Assembly (NCBI GenBank): GCA_036736205.1
Contig: DAINMX010000067.1
Span: 1-27,869, forward strand
Direction: 5' to 3'
Origin: XYA12-FULL-58-9 sp001798605
GTDB lineage: Bacteria > Myxococcota > XYA12-FULL-58-9
Length of the DNA: 27,869 nt
In this document: in pieces, positions 14,205 through 23,645 of the stretch
How positions within the stretch are numbered: position 1 is the first letter of the stretch
Layout: the number at the start of each line of letters is the position of its first letter
Program-made: the position numbers and the translations under genes
The notes under the pieces: generated by a model
What the model was told of the DNA's origin: nothing
Database searches by the model: none
What the model saw: only the letters and a program-made list of their open reading frames with translations

Positions 14205-16637
14205 TCAGATATCGAGATTGCGCACATCGAGGGCATATTTCTCGATGAACTCGCGACGTGGCTCTACTTGATCTCCCATGAGCACCGTGAACATTTGGTC
14301 CGCTTTGACGGCATCGTTGACGGTGACTGCGAGTAACGTGCGGTTCTCCGGGTTCATCGTGGTCTCCCAGAGTTGATTTGGATTCATCTCACCAAGACCT
14401 TTGTAGCGTTGAATATTGAGGCCGGTGCGAGCGTCATCGAGGATTTTATGAACCGCGTCCTCGAGGCGCGGCACCTCCATGGCGTCCTCTTCGTAGGAGA
14501 TGAGATAGGGGGGCGCACCCAATGTCTCGAAGTCGTCCGCCAGAGCTCGAAGCTCGAGGAAATCGGCACTCTCGAAAAATCGTGTATGGAACAACGACTC
14601 CCGAGGTGTCCCGACGTTGCGGGTGATCATTCGCCAGCGTTTGCTGTCACGTTCGGCGTCATCTTCAATGTGAATCTCAAGGGGCAGTGCATCGGGATGG
14701 AAGCGTTGCAGAAACCCCTCAATGCGCTCAAAATCGCTCTTGAGGTCTTTTTGCTTGAGTGACTCTAGGCCGACGTTGGTCTCTTTGAGCAAGGCATCAA
14801 CCAAACGAGAGTCTCGACGTTTGTCGATCTTCTCGAGTAGGCTCTGATAGTTGAGGACCTTGCGGCACAATTCCTTGAGTTCTGCACCGTCAATACGTTC
14901 GCGACTTTCGTCCGACGGCAACAGCGACACACTTTCTGTGCCAAGGGTCAAGAGATGGTCGTTAAGTGCCTCTTCGTCTTTTAGGTAGACCTCTTTCTTT
15001 TTGCGCGTGAGCTTAAACAACGGCGGTTGCGCAATATAGAGGTACCCACGATTGAGGATCTCCGGCATTTGTCGATAGAAAAAGGTAAGGAGCAGTGTGC
15101 GAATGTGTGCTCCGTCAACATCCGCGTCCGTCATGATAATGACACGGTGGTAGCGAAGCTTGCCGATATTAAACTCGTCCGCACCTATTCCAGTACCGAG
15201 GGCGGCAATCAACGTCGTGATCGCTTCGGATGTAAGCATGCGATCAAAGCGCGCCTTTTCGACATTGAGAATCTTGCCACGCAAGGGCAAGATTGCTTGG
15301 TTCTTGCGCGAACGGCCTTGCTTGGCGGAGCCGCCAGCGGAATCACCTTCAACGATGTAGATCTCGCACTTGGCGGGATCTCGCTCCTGACAGTCGGCAA
15401 GTTTGCCTGGCAATGACGCCGAATCGAGAGCGCCCTTGCGCCTTGTTGCCTCACGGGCGTGACGGGCGGCCTCACGCGCACGGGACGCTTCTATAGCTTT
15501 GCCGACGACGTTCTTGCCGACATCGGGATTCTCTTCAAAGAGAGTCTCAAGATGCTCCGCTAAGATGCGCTCGACCACCGGGCGCACCTCCGAGCTCACC
15601 AGCTTGTCTTTGGTTTGCGAGCTGAACTTTGGGTCGTGCATCTTCACCGACAACACAGCCACGAGCCCCTCGCGCATGTCATCGGTGGAGAGCTTCACCT
15701 TGCCCTTGAGCAGGTTGTTGCGGGTGGCATAGGCACTCACCGAACGACTGAGGGCAGCGCGAAAACCCGTGAGGTGAGTTCCGCCATCGCGGTTGGGAAT
15801 GTTGTTGGTGAAGGGGAACATGTTCTCGGAGTAGCCATCGTTCCACTGAATCGCAAACTCCACCTCGATGTCATCCTGCGTACCGATCGCGTAGATGGGC
15901 TCAGGGTGTAACACTGTCTTGTTGGTGTTCAAGTACTGCACGAACGACTTAATGCCGCCCTCGTATTGAAAGACCTGGCTCTTGTCATCGCGTTCGTCAG
16001 TGATGACGATTCTGATCCCCTTGTTGAGAAAGGCTAGCTCACGCAAACGTTTCGACAAAACGTCATAGTTGAATTCGATGCTGGTGAAGATTTCTCTGTC
16101 GGGCTTGAACATCACGGACGTTCCCGACCGTTCGGTCTTGCCGGTCACCTCGAGAGGCGTCTTGGGGGCCCCGCGTTCATATGTTTGCCGATGTACTTTG
16201 CCATCGCGGCAAATCTCGAGCACAAGTTTCTCCGACAGCGCGTTGACGACGGACACACCGACGCCGTGCAATCCGCCTGAGACCTTGTAGCTGTCGTTGT
16301 CGAACTTTCCGCCAGCATGCAGGACCGTCATGATGACTTCGGCTGCCGGACGTTTTTCGGTGGGGTGCTCGTCGACGGGAATACCGCGGCCGTTGTCGGA
16401 GACTGTCACCGAGTTGTCGAGGTGAATGGTAACTTCGATGCCGCTACAATAGCCAGCCAACGCCTCATCAACGGAGTTGTCCACTGCCTCAAACACAAGG
16501 TGGTGCAAGCCTGATCCATCATCAGTGTCCCCCACGTACATGCCAGGTCGCTTGCGAACAGCGTCCAGGCCCTTGAGAACCTTGATGCGATCAGCGTTGT
16601 AGGACTCGACGGGGTGGCCGGATGTCGGTGAGCTCAA
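14205..16637 (-). CDS. gyrB: DNA gyrase subunit B
   Basis: GyrB is the ATPase subunit of gyrase, which introduces negative supercoils with GyrA. The 810-residue protein has the GHKL ATPase site (E50, N54, DNGRGIP 81-87, GGLHGVGVSVVNAL 121-134), the transducer, the TOPRIM domain with EGDSAGG (430-436) and DADVD (504-508), and the C-terminal QRYKGLGEMNPNQLWETTM block. The start is TTG 16637, supported by GGAGG 8 nt upstream; no better ATG fits. It is transcribed toward oriC, so it would be head-on to a fork leaving the origin, and it is apart from the dnaN-recF operon. gyrA is not in the window. Confidence 0.99.
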   Translation of the reverse strand: MSSPTSGHPVESYNADRIKVLKGLDAVRKRPGMYVGDTDDGSGLHHLVFEAVDNSVDEALAGYCSGIEVTIHLDNSVTVSDNGRGIPVDEHPTEKRPAAEVIMTVLHAGGKFDNDSYKVSGGLHGVGVSVVNALSEKLVLEICRDGKVHRQTYERGAPKTPLEVTGKTERSGTSVMFKPDREIFTSIEFNYDVLSKRLRELAFLNKGIRIVITDERDDKSQVFQYEGGIKSFVQYLNTNKTVLHPEPIYAIGTQDDIEVEFAIQWNDGYSENMFPFTNNIPNRDGGTHLTGFRAALSRSVSAYATRNNLLKGKVKLSTDDMREGLVAVLSVKMHDPKFSSQTKDKLVSSEVRPVVERILAEHLETLFEENPDVGKNVVGKAIEASRAREAARHAREATRRKGALDSASLPGKLADCQERDPAKCEIYIVEGDSAGGSAKQGRSRKNQAILPLRGKILNVEKARFDRMLTSEAITTLIAALGTGIGADEFNIGKLRYHRVIIMTDADVDGAHIRTLLLTFFYRQMPEILNRGYLYIAQPPLFKLTRKKKEVYLKDEEALNDHLLTLGTESVSLLPSDESRERIDGAELKELCRKVLNYQSLLEKIDKRRDSRLVDALLKETNVGLESLKQKDLKSDFERIEGFLQRFHPDALPLEIHIEDDAERDSKRWRMITRNVGTPRESLFHTRFFESADFLELRALADDFETLGAPPYLISYEEDAMEVPRLEDAVHKILDDARTGLNIQRYKGLGEMNPNQLWETTMNPENRTLLAVTVNDAVKADQMFTVLMGDQVEPRREFIEKYALDVRNLDI

Positions 16638-17002
16638 CTGCGTTGCCTCCGATTGTGAACGGGCGTCTTAGCACAAATTTTTCCGGGAAGCCATACACTG
16701 CAATAGTGAAAAACTGTTTATTAACATGACGTTGGACAGATTCCCGGGAATAGCTACAAGCAACCAAAGTTCAATCTGTATCGCGGCTGCCCATCGCCCT
16801 TCTGTGCTGTCATTGCCGAGCTTCGCAAACCGGCCACCGCCAATCAATAGAAACGTCACCCTTCGTGCGTACCGATCCCGGTGCACTGTGGTACGAACGA
16901 CAATTTGCAACATATCACCGGATTGTCATCGGATTTGATGCACCTGAAGCGATGTTATAGGTTCAGCAACGAATGACTGGGATGTTGTAGGGGAGCCTGA
17001 TC
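16638..17002. other. Intergenic region between divergent gyrB and the EAL-protein gene
   Basis: This 365-bp gap should hold the promoters of both genes. AT-rich stretches occur at about 16672-16730. Short open frames on both strands show no family motif or ribosome binding site. I see no convincing RNA gene, repeat or operator. Confidence 0.6.
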
Positions 17003-19195
17003 ATGGTTGAGCGAGATACCGAGCTGCGACAGACACCTCCTGCCGGAGGTTATCGCATATTGCTTGTCGACGACGAGGCTGCGAACCTTCAACTGCTTGA
17101 GAGAGCACTGCACCGAGACTTTCAGACAGAAACTTTCCTCTCGGCTGACGCGGCGCTTACAGCGCTCGACAAGGGAGCGTCATTCGACCTTGCGCTCGTG
17201 GATCAGCGTATGCCAGGCATGTTGGGCATCGATTTCCTCAGTCGTGTGCGCAAGACCCATCCTCGAATGATGCGCTTGCTGTTGACGGCGTACACGGAGA
17301 CCGAGGACCTTATTGCGGCCATCAATTGCGGTGAGGTCTATCGATACATCGTCAAGCCATGGAGTCCAAACAGCCTGCACGTTGAGATCAACCAGGCCCT
17401 GAAACAATACGAGCTAGAACACCAACGGGATCAATTGTTGGAAGAGCTTGCTCGCGCGAATAACGCCTTGCGCTCCACAAACGTCACCCTTGATGAGCAA
17501 GTTCGCAGTCGCACCCGCAAGCTTGCCGATACCATCGACACCTTGCACGCCGTGTATGAACGGTTTGCTCTGGCCATCAGGGGCGCCAATGATGGACTTT
17601 GGGACTGGGACATTGTGAGCAACACCATCGATTTTTCTTCACGCTGGAAGTCGATGCTCGGCTACGAAATTGATGAGGTTGGCAATGATCCGAGCGACTG
17701 GCTAGATAGGATTCATCCCGACGACCGAGAACTATTCGACGCCAAGCTCAAGGCTCACTCCAAGGGCACAGATGCTCAGCTACTGGTCGAGCATCGCATG
17801 CTACACAAAGATGGAGAGTACCGCTGGGTTCTCTGTCGAGGGGTTGCCTTGCGCGATAGAGAGGGGCAGCCATTGCGGCTCGCTGGATCCCAAACAGATC
17901 TCACTGAGCATGGGTTTCTCGACCGCCTGACCGGCTTACCTACCCGCAGTGTTTTTCTCGACCGCCTGGCGATCACCATCGAGCGCGCACGGCGCCGCAC
18001 TGACCGCTTCTTTGCGGTTCTGTCTGTGGATGTTGATCGCTTCAAGGTCATCAACAAGCTGCACGGTCGTCCAATTGGGGATTTGGTTCTCAAGGAGATA
18101 GCCAAACGCATCAAGCGAACTTTCCGGCTTGCCGATACGGTTGGGCACTTCGGTGCCGATCACTTCGCCGTGCTCTTGGATGAAATTGCGGATGTCAGCG
18201 ATTCCTTGCGCGCGGTTGAGCGAATGCGCGCCACCGTCGAGTGTCCGGTGGATGTCGATGGCTGCCCCATATCCATCGACCTGAGTGTTGGCATCGCGGT
18301 CAGCACCTCAGGCTATGAGCGCGCCAGTGACATGCTTGCCGACGCCGAGACCGCACGTCGACAGGCGCAAGGCAAGGGCGGACGATGCTCGATGATTTTC
18401 GATGAGGAGGTCAACACCCGCTCTGTTGCCCAACTGCAACTGGATCAAGAGTTGCGTGAGGCATTGGTGCGAGACGAGTTTCGCGTGTTCTTCCAGCCGG
18501 TGGTATCCCTCGCAACGGAGAGGGTCGTGGGTATGGAAGCGCTGATTCGATGGCAGCACCCAACTCGAGGCCTTGTCCCTCCCATGGACTTCATCCCGCT
18601 CGCCGAGAAGACCGGATTCATCAGCGAAATAGACAACTGGGTCATGTTCGAAGCGTGCAGGAGAACCAAAGAGCTTCAAGAGAGCACCGGCATTCCTTTG
18701 ACTGTCAGTGTCAATGTCTCTGGGAGGGTGTTGCACCAACATGTCCTCATCGACAAGGTGGAAGGGGCATTGCGGCAATCCGGTCTGGAGGCGAGCAGGC
18801 TCACCTTGGAGATCACCGAGACGGCGCTCATCGAGGATGTTGGTGCCAGTCAACTCCTTCTTTCTGAGATCAAACGGTTGGGCATACGACTTGCCCTGGA
18901 TGACTTTGGTACTGGCTATTCGTCACTCGGTTATCTCAACCGCTTCCCGGTGGATATCATCAAGGTGGACAGGTCGTTTGTGAGCAACATGGAAAACGAA
19001 CGACACACGGTGAAGATTGTGCAATCGATTGTGACGCTAGCCAACAGTCTCGGCAAGGACGTCACCGCAGAAGGGGTGGAGACTCAAGAGCATCTAGTAT
19101 TGCTCAGGGATATGGGTTGCCAACTCGCCCAAGGGTTCTATTTCTCCAAGCCCATACCCATCGAAGCATTGAGAAAAAAGCTACTCGACCTATGA
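17003..19195 (+). CDS. Receiver-PAS-GGDEF(degenerate)-EAL c-di-GMP signalling protein
   Basis: A 730-residue cytoplasmic regulator. The receiver domain (about 17-130) has D23/D24, phospho-acceptor D67 in LVDQRMPG, T95 and K118 in VKPW. A coiled coil (about 132-185) leads to a PAS domain (about 187-303, with HRMLHKDGEYRW). The GGDEF domain (about 305-465) has GADHF at 384-388 instead of GGDEF, so cyclase activity is unlikely. The EAL domain (about 475-725) keeps EAL (513-515, in GMEALIRW), NVSGR, EITETAL, DDFGTGYSSL, KVDRSF and AEGVE, so it should hydrolyse c-di-GMP, with the GGDEF remnant perhaps sensing GTP. ATG 17003 has a GGGGAG ribosome binding site. It stands alone between gyrB (divergent) and pssA (convergent). 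Confidence 0.95.
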   Translation: MVERDTELRQTPPAGGYRILLVDDEAANLQLLERALHRDFQTETFLSADAALTALDKGASFDLALVDQRMPGMLGIDFLSRVRKTHPRMMRLLLTAYTETEDLIAAINCGEVYRYIVKPWSPNSLHVEINQALKQYELEHQRDQLLEELARANNALRSTNVTLDEQVRSRTRKLADTIDTLHAVYERFALAIRGANDGLWDWDIVSNTIDFSSRWKSMLGYEIDEVGNDPSDWLDRIHPDDRELFDAKLKAHSKGTDAQLLVEHRMLHKDGEYRWVLCRGVALRDREGQPLRLAGSQTDLTEHGFLDRLTGLPTRSVFLDRLAITIERARRRTDRFFAVLSVDVDRFKVINKLHGRPIGDLVLKEIAKRIKRTFRLADTVGHFGADHFAVLLDEIADVSDSLRAVERMRATVECPVDVDGCPISIDLSVGIAVSTSGYERASDMLADAETARRQAQGKGGRCSMIFDEEVNTRSVAQLQLDQELREALVRDEFRVFFQPVVSLATERVVGMEALIRWQHPTRGLVPPMDFIPLAEKTGFISEIDNWVMFEACRRTKELQESTGIPLTVSVNVSGRVLHQHVLIDKVEGALRQSGLEASRLTLEITETALIEDVGASQLLLSEIKRLGIRLALDDFGTGYSSLGYLNRFPVDIIKVDRSFVSNMENERHTVKIVQSIVTLANSLGKDVTAEGVETQEHLVLLRDMGCQLAQGFYFSKPIPIEALRKKLLDL

Positions 19196-19280
19196 AGCTC
19201 ACCGTCGACGGGTAGAAAACGCAGTTGTCGCCCAGCAGGGGCAGCGTGATGGGCCTGCAATGGCTCGGCGTCTCGTTGGC

Positions 19281-20006
19281 TCAACCAGGATTCATCACCC
19301 GACGACGATGGGCACCGATACTCGTGCCGATGACCAGCAGACCCAGGCCCACCGCGAGCATGTACTCTGGCCACAACCGCAAGGGGCCAAGGACGTAGAG
19401 GGAGCCAAAAATCAAGATCTGCAATCCCTGTAGGAATCCATTGTTGAAGCGGCCAACCTTGCGAACCAAAAAACTTCCCAGCATCGCTGCTGCGCAACAC
19501 ACCAACACGACTGGCATAATCATCAGCACCGCCTGCAGGTTCGCATGCCGATCGAGGGTAAGAAATAACGCCGTGATAATGGCAGCCACGTGGGTCGACG
19601 GCAGACCGTAGAAGAACTCACGACCCAGCGGGGGATCGGCGGTATTGAAGCGAGCCAGTCGAACCGCAGCGGCAACCACATACACAGCACAGCTGCCAAC
19701 CAACGCCCACCTCGCATTGCCAATCCACAAGGGGTTATCGGCAAGCGCAAAATAAATTAGCGCCGCTGGCGCTATGCCGAAAGAAACAAAATCTGCAAAT
19801 GAGTCGAGCTCCGTTCCAATCTTGGATGTAGCCCCAACCAGCCGTGCAACCGTTCCATCCAGCTTGTCCAACAATGTACACCAGAGCACCATCCAAGCGG
19901 CTAACTCGAAATTGCCCTCGACCGCTTGAATTGCCGCTGCCAGGCCCAACAACAAAGAGGCCATGGTGATTGCGTTCGGCAACAAATATTTTGGATGAAA
20001 TGACAC
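19281..20006 (-). CDS. pssA: CDP-diacylglycerol-serine O-phosphatidyltransferase
   Basis: Makes phosphatidylserine from CDP-diacylglycerol and serine at the inner membrane, the step before phosphatidylethanolamine. From the chosen start it has 241 residues. The CDP-alcohol phosphotransferase motif D-G-x2-A-R-x8-G-x3-D-x3-D is perfect at residues 50-72, and RLARFN and FYGLPS further on are typical of the PssA branch. Several hydrophobic helices follow the motif, as in membrane PssA enzymes. The start is uncertain: the frame is open to a TTG at 20081, but GTG 20006 places the N-terminus close to LLPNAIT, as in relatives. No clear ribosome binding site is seen for either. It is divergent from rpsA; no psd gene is nearby. 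Confidence 0.92.
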   Translation of the reverse strand: MSFHPKYLLPNAITMASLLLGLAAAIQAVEGNFELAAWMVLWCTLLDKLDGTVARLVGATSKIGTELDSFADFVSFGIAPAALIYFALADNPLWIGNARWALVGSCAVYVVAAAVRLARFNTADPPLGREFFYGLPSTHVAAIITALFLTLDRHANLQAVLMIMPVVLVCCAAAMLGSFLVRKVGRFNNGFLQGLQILIFGSLYVLGPLRLWPEYMLAVGLGLLVIGTSIGAHRRRVMNPG

Positions 20007-20173
20007 CGGTCGGCACGATACCAAATAGGGCCAGTTCTGGGGAAGCCTTTGCAGGACGGACGCTCGCAGGACGCTCGCCAAGGGGATGGATCTTTGACGG
20101 CCAAAGTAGTACGAAAGCGCCTTCGAATCTGCTGATTTTTCGATTCGACACCAAAGCGAAGGCTATGCCACAC

Positions 20174-21859
20174 ATGTCAATGAGCAACGAGACGAGTGAA
20201 GGTCAGGTGCAGGTTCAGGATATGCCGATCATCGCCGAAGACGATCGAGTCATGGCCACGGTCAAAGAACTTGGCGAACAAACCGCGCAAGTTGAGCTTG
20301 AGGGCGGGTTCACCGGCATCATCAGACGTGAAGAGACGGTGAAGGCGAATGAACAATGGCCCTTTGATGTGGGCGACCAATTCACCGTTTGGGTCGATCA
20401 GAAGATGCCACAAGACCAGTTTGTGGTTTCCAAGATCAAAGCCGACAAGCTAAGCCTGTGGGACGAGATCGCCGATGCAGCAGAGCACGGTGATCCCATT
20501 GAAGGCGAGATCATCGCTGCTGTTCGTGGTGGGCTCTCGGTCGACATTGGCCTGCGTGCATTTTTGCCGTCCAGCCAATTGGAGCTACGTCCGGTGGACG
20601 ACCTCGGCGAATACATTGGCAAGCGCATGCCGTTTGTCATCACCAAGTTCAATCCGCAGCGTGGCAATGCCGTTGTTTCACGCAGGCCATTGCTCGAACA
20701 GGAGCGTCAAGACCGCATGCAGGAGACGCTGTCGCGGCTTGCTGAGGGGGACGTCTTGGTGGGACAGGTGGTCTCCATGATGAGCTATGGTGCCTTCGTT
20801 GATGTTGGTGGCGTCGATGGGTTGCTGCACATCGAACAGATGAGCTGGGCTCGCCTCAAGCATCCATCGGAAGTGGTGGCAATTGGTGACGAGCTCGAAG
20901 TTATGGTCCTCGAGATTGACCGCGACACCCAGAAGATCGCTCTCGGAACCAAGCAGCTTACCGAAGACCCATGGGACAAGGCAGTCGAATCCTATCCCGA
21001 AAGCACCAAGACAACCGGTACGGTTGTCGGCATTGCCAAGTATGGTGCCTTCGTTGAGATAGCGCCGGGCGTCGAAGGATTGATTCACGTCTCCGAGATG
21101 TCATGGACCGAACGGGTTAACCATCCCAAGACGGTGGTCCAACAAGGTCAAAAAGTCGAAGTCGTGGTTCTCGGCATCGACAACGATAAGCGTCGTTTGT
21201 CGTTGAGCCTTCGGCAAGTCCAGCCAAATCCGTGGACCGAGTGGTCGAAGAAGTACAGCAAGGGCACAATCGTCGAAGGCAAGGTTCGCAGCGTGACCGA
21301 CTTTGGTGTCTTTGTGGGTGTTGAAGAAGGCCTCGACGGATTGGTCCACAACTCGGAGATGTCGTGGGATCGAATCAAAGATCCCTCGGCCGCCTTTGCC
21401 GTTGGCGACGACATCAAGGCCGTTGTCATCGACCTCAGAGTCGAGGAGCAGCGTCTCGGACTCAGCATCAAACAACTCACCGAAGACCCGTGGGTTACTC
21501 TCACCAAGACCATGCCGGTTGGTACGAAGGTCAAGGGCAAAGTTGCACGACTGGTGGACTTTGGCGCGTTTATCGAGATAGCCGAGGGCATTGATGGACT
21601 GTGTCATGCCTCCGAGATTCGAGAAGAGCGAGTCGAGAAGCCCTCCGACGTTCTCAAGGTAGGTGAGGAGGTCGAGGTGGTAATCATCGAGATGGACGCC
21701 AACAAACACAAGGTCGGCCTATCGATCAAAGCCCTCAATGATGACTTTGAGGACGATGAAACCATTATCGTTGAACAGAAGCCCTTCACCAACAGCTTCG
21801 GTAGCGTGTTGTCCAAGAGTCTCGGAACCTCTGTAGACGACGAAAAGGCTGATTCGTAA
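20174..21859 (+). CDS. rpsA: 30S ribosomal protein S1
   Basis: S1 brings mRNA to the 30S subunit. From the chosen start it has 561 residues, close to E. coli S1 (557). Six S1/OB-fold repeats are visible, each with a G-x-V start and a central aromatic/Gly strand. The last four carry the best consensus, such as SYGAFVDVGGVDGLLHIEQ and DFGAFIEIAEGIDGLCHAS, separated by the W-containing linker EDPWDK. Repeats 1 and 2 are more diverged, as usual for the ribosome-binding part. The frame is open back to 19970, but that stretch overlaps pssA. ATG 20174 has GAAGG 11 nt upstream; ATGs at 20165 and 20180 are alternatives. cmk and ihfB, common neighbours, are absent. Confidence 0.97.
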   Translation: MSMSNETSEGQVQVQDMPIIAEDDRVMATVKELGEQTAQVELEGGFTGIIRREETVKANEQWPFDVGDQFTVWVDQKMPQDQFVVSKIKADKLSLWDEIADAAEHGDPIEGEIIAAVRGGLSVDIGLRAFLPSSQLELRPVDDLGEYIGKRMPFVITKFNPQRGNAVVSRRPLLEQERQDRMQETLSRLAEGDVLVGQVVSMMSYGAFVDVGGVDGLLHIEQMSWARLKHPSEVVAIGDELEVMVLEIDRDTQKIALGTKQLTEDPWDKAVESYPESTKTTGTVVGIAKYGAFVEIAPGVEGLIHVSEMSWTERVNHPKTVVQQGQKVEVVVLGIDNDKRRLSLSLRQVQPNPWTEWSKKYSKGTIVEGKVRSVTDFGVFVGVEEGLDGLVHNSEMSWDRIKDPSAAFAVGDDIKAVVIDLRVEEQRLGLSIKQLTEDPWVTLTKTMPVGTKVKGKVARLVDFGAFIEIAEGIDGLCHASEIREERVEKPSDVLKVGEEVEVVIIEMDANKHKVGLSIKALNDDFEDDETIIVEQKPFTNSFGSVLSKSLGTSVDDEKADS

Positions 21860-21907
21860 CATCGCGATGCTCCAGGTGCCGGAGATGGTTACCATGGAAG
21901 ATGCACC

Positions 21908-22027
21908 ATGAAACTTCGAATGCTATTGGGTTCGTTGTTTGCCGTCGTTCACTCAGTTCGAGGCGTATCAGTCCATGCGCGCAAAGGAAGGACGGACGCT
22001 GGCGCGCCAATTTCTGAAGACTTCTAA
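21908..22027 (+). CDS. Possible 39-residue small protein with signal-like N-terminus
   Basis: I do not recognise this reading frame. It starts at an ATG with GGAAG about 8 nt upstream and encodes a basic start (MKLR), a hydrophobic run (MLLGSLFAVV) and VSVHARKGR, which together look like a short secretion signal with an alanine near residue 24. It ends in a TAA 123 bp before the PiT gene stop. It could be a small secreted peptide, a decayed gene start, or chance. There is nothing else coding in 21860-22149. Confidence 0.22.
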   Translation: MKLRMLLGSLFAVVHSVRGVSVHARKGRTDAGAPISEDF

Positions 22028-22089
22028 ATTGCCCGGCTGAGATTCCAGGTGCCCGCGAGAGGTCGACGATCCTCGGATCCCCGGATTCA

Positions 22090-22141
22090 ACGGGTGCGAC
22101 GGGTGCGACGGGTGCGACGGGTGCGACGGGAGCGACGGGTA
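22090..22141. repeat. 9-bp tandem repeat
   Basis: CGGGTGCGA is repeated four times exactly from 22091, then CGGGAGCGA and a partial copy. In one plus-strand frame it would read Gly-Ala-Thr triplets, collagen-like, but that frame has no start codon upstream before a stop. It lies just beyond the PiT gene stop. Confidence 0.92.
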
Positions 22142-22149
22142 CGTTCTAC

Positions 22150-23637
22150 TCAGTTCGGAGGTGCCAGATTCGTCAGAAACAACCCATTGAGATGTTGCAG
22201 CTTAGCCTTGATTCCTTTGTTGTATAGCTTGTTCTTTTTGGTCGATGGTTTGAGCCGCCACGAATCCGAAATGGAGGCTAATGCATCGGCCAGTTGCCAG
22301 GCGTAGTCGAATCGTCGGCCGTGCAGACGGAAAACGGCGTGCACCTGCTCTTTGCTGTACCAATGGTAGTCTAATTGCGGTGCCAGAGCTTCGACGTCAA
22401 CGAGCAACGGATGCAACTCTGAAAGTTCGACGACGCCATTCGCCAAACTTTCCGATTCCACTATTTGACCCACGGCGTCCTGAAACTCGACGGCGGACTT
22501 GAATCTCTTGCCGATGAGCTCATCGAGCTCATCGCCGTAGGTATTCAATCCCCTAAGTTTCATGGCGGCCTGATGGGAAAACTCGTACGGAATCGGGCTG
22601 TGCACCTTCTGGGAGAAAACGTTTTGGACAAAGTATAGGCAAACGAAGCTGATGAGTCCTGCAATGAGTGGCGTGGAAACCCAGCCAGAGGCGATGCGGC
22701 CAAGCACTCCCCATTTAATATTGCGCCCGCCCTTCGCAAGGCCGACTCCAACCACCGCACCGATGACCGCCTGAGAGCTCGATACCGGCACCAGGGGGAG
22801 CGTGGGCAGACCGTTGGAGGCCAGTAGGTTCTCCAGTTGCTCCGAGGAGAACAAAAACAGCACGATTGCCTGGGCGAGGACAACAATCAGCGCGGCAATC
22901 GGCGAAAGTCGAAAAAGGTCATTGCCAACAGTGAGCATCACCTTCTTTGAGTAAGTGAACACACCGACGCCGATGGCGATGGCCCCGAGGAAGAAGAGTT
23001 GTTGATCGCCGCTCAACTTGAACAGGCCCATGATATGGAGGTCGCCGAGGGGCGAGGAAGGAACGAACACGCCCATCACGTTGGCGATATTGTTGGCACC
23101 AAGACTGTAGGATGCAAACGCGCCGACGACGAGCAGACCCAGTCTGGTGCCCGAGTCGATGGTAAACAGGTGAAACCTTGCGAAACGGAAGAAAAGCTGG
23201 GTGAGCTTGAGCAACCCCACGGCAAAGACGCCTGCGAGAATCGGACAGAGAATCCAGGAGCTGAGAATTTGCGTCAAAGACTCCATGTCGGTCAGCGAAC
23301 CGGAAAACAAGTTCCAACCGACAATTGCTCCAACGATCGCCTGTGAAGTTGATACGGGAAGACGCAATCGCGTCATCCAGGCGACGGTGAGGCCGGCGGC
23401 GAGCGCCACGGTAAACGAGCCAGCGAGGGCGTTGACCGCGCCGAGTTTGCCGAGCGTATGGGAGGTACCGGCACCGCCGACGACAGCTCCCAAGACAACA
23501 AAGATGCTGCACGCAATTGCCGCCGTTCGGAACTTGACCATGCGCGTGCCAACGGCTGTGCCAAAAACATTGGCGGCGTCGTTGGCACCAAGTGACCAAC
23601 CGAGGAACAATCCGCTCGCGAGGAAAACAAAAAACAT
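22150..23637 (-). CDS. PiT-family inorganic phosphate permease with long C-terminal domain
   Basis: A 495-residue membrane transporter for inorganic phosphate driven by the proton or cation gradient. The two family repeats are clear: GANDAANVFGTAVGT (17-31) with PVSTSQAIVGAIVG (94-107), and GANNIANVMG (180-189) with PVSSSQAVIGAVVG (284-297). About ten hydrophobic helices end near residue 340. The remaining ~155 residues (about 341-495) are hydrophilic and helical, ending in a basic KPSTKKNKLYNKGIKAK stretch; this cytosolic extension is not part of the core fold and I cannot name it. ATG 23637 follows the DUF47 gene by 8 bp, with GAGGTG upstream, so the two are translated from one message. Confidence 0.95.
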   Translation of the reverse strand: MFFVFLASGLFLGWSLGANDAANVFGTAVGTRMVKFRTAAIACSIFVVLGAVVGGAGTSHTLGKLGAVNALAGSFTVALAAGLTVAWMTRLRLPVSTSQAIVGAIVGWNLFSGSLTDMESLTQILSSWILCPILAGVFAVGLLKLTQLFFRFARFHLFTIDSGTRLGLLVVGAFASYSLGANNIANVMGVFVPSSPLGDLHIMGLFKLSGDQQLFFLGAIAIGVGVFTYSKKVMLTVGNDLFRLSPIAALIVVLAQAIVLFLFSSEQLENLLASNGLPTLPLVPVSSSQAVIGAVVGVGLAKGGRNIKWGVLGRIASGWVSTPLIAGLISFVCLYFVQNVFSQKVHSPIPYEFSHQAAMKLRGLNTYGDELDELIGKRFKSAVEFQDAVGQIVESESLANGVVELSELHPLLVDVEALAPQLDYHWYSKEQVHAVFRLHGRRFDYAWQLADALASISDSWRLKPSTKKNKLYNKGIKAKLQHLNGLFLTNLAPPN

Positions 23638-23645
23638 GCGCTTAG

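Noticed and set aside
22063..22200. Collagen-like Gly-Ala-Thr protein from the 9-bp repeat
   Set aside because: The frame has a stop at 22015 and no start codon before the repeats, and it runs into the PiT gene on the other strand.
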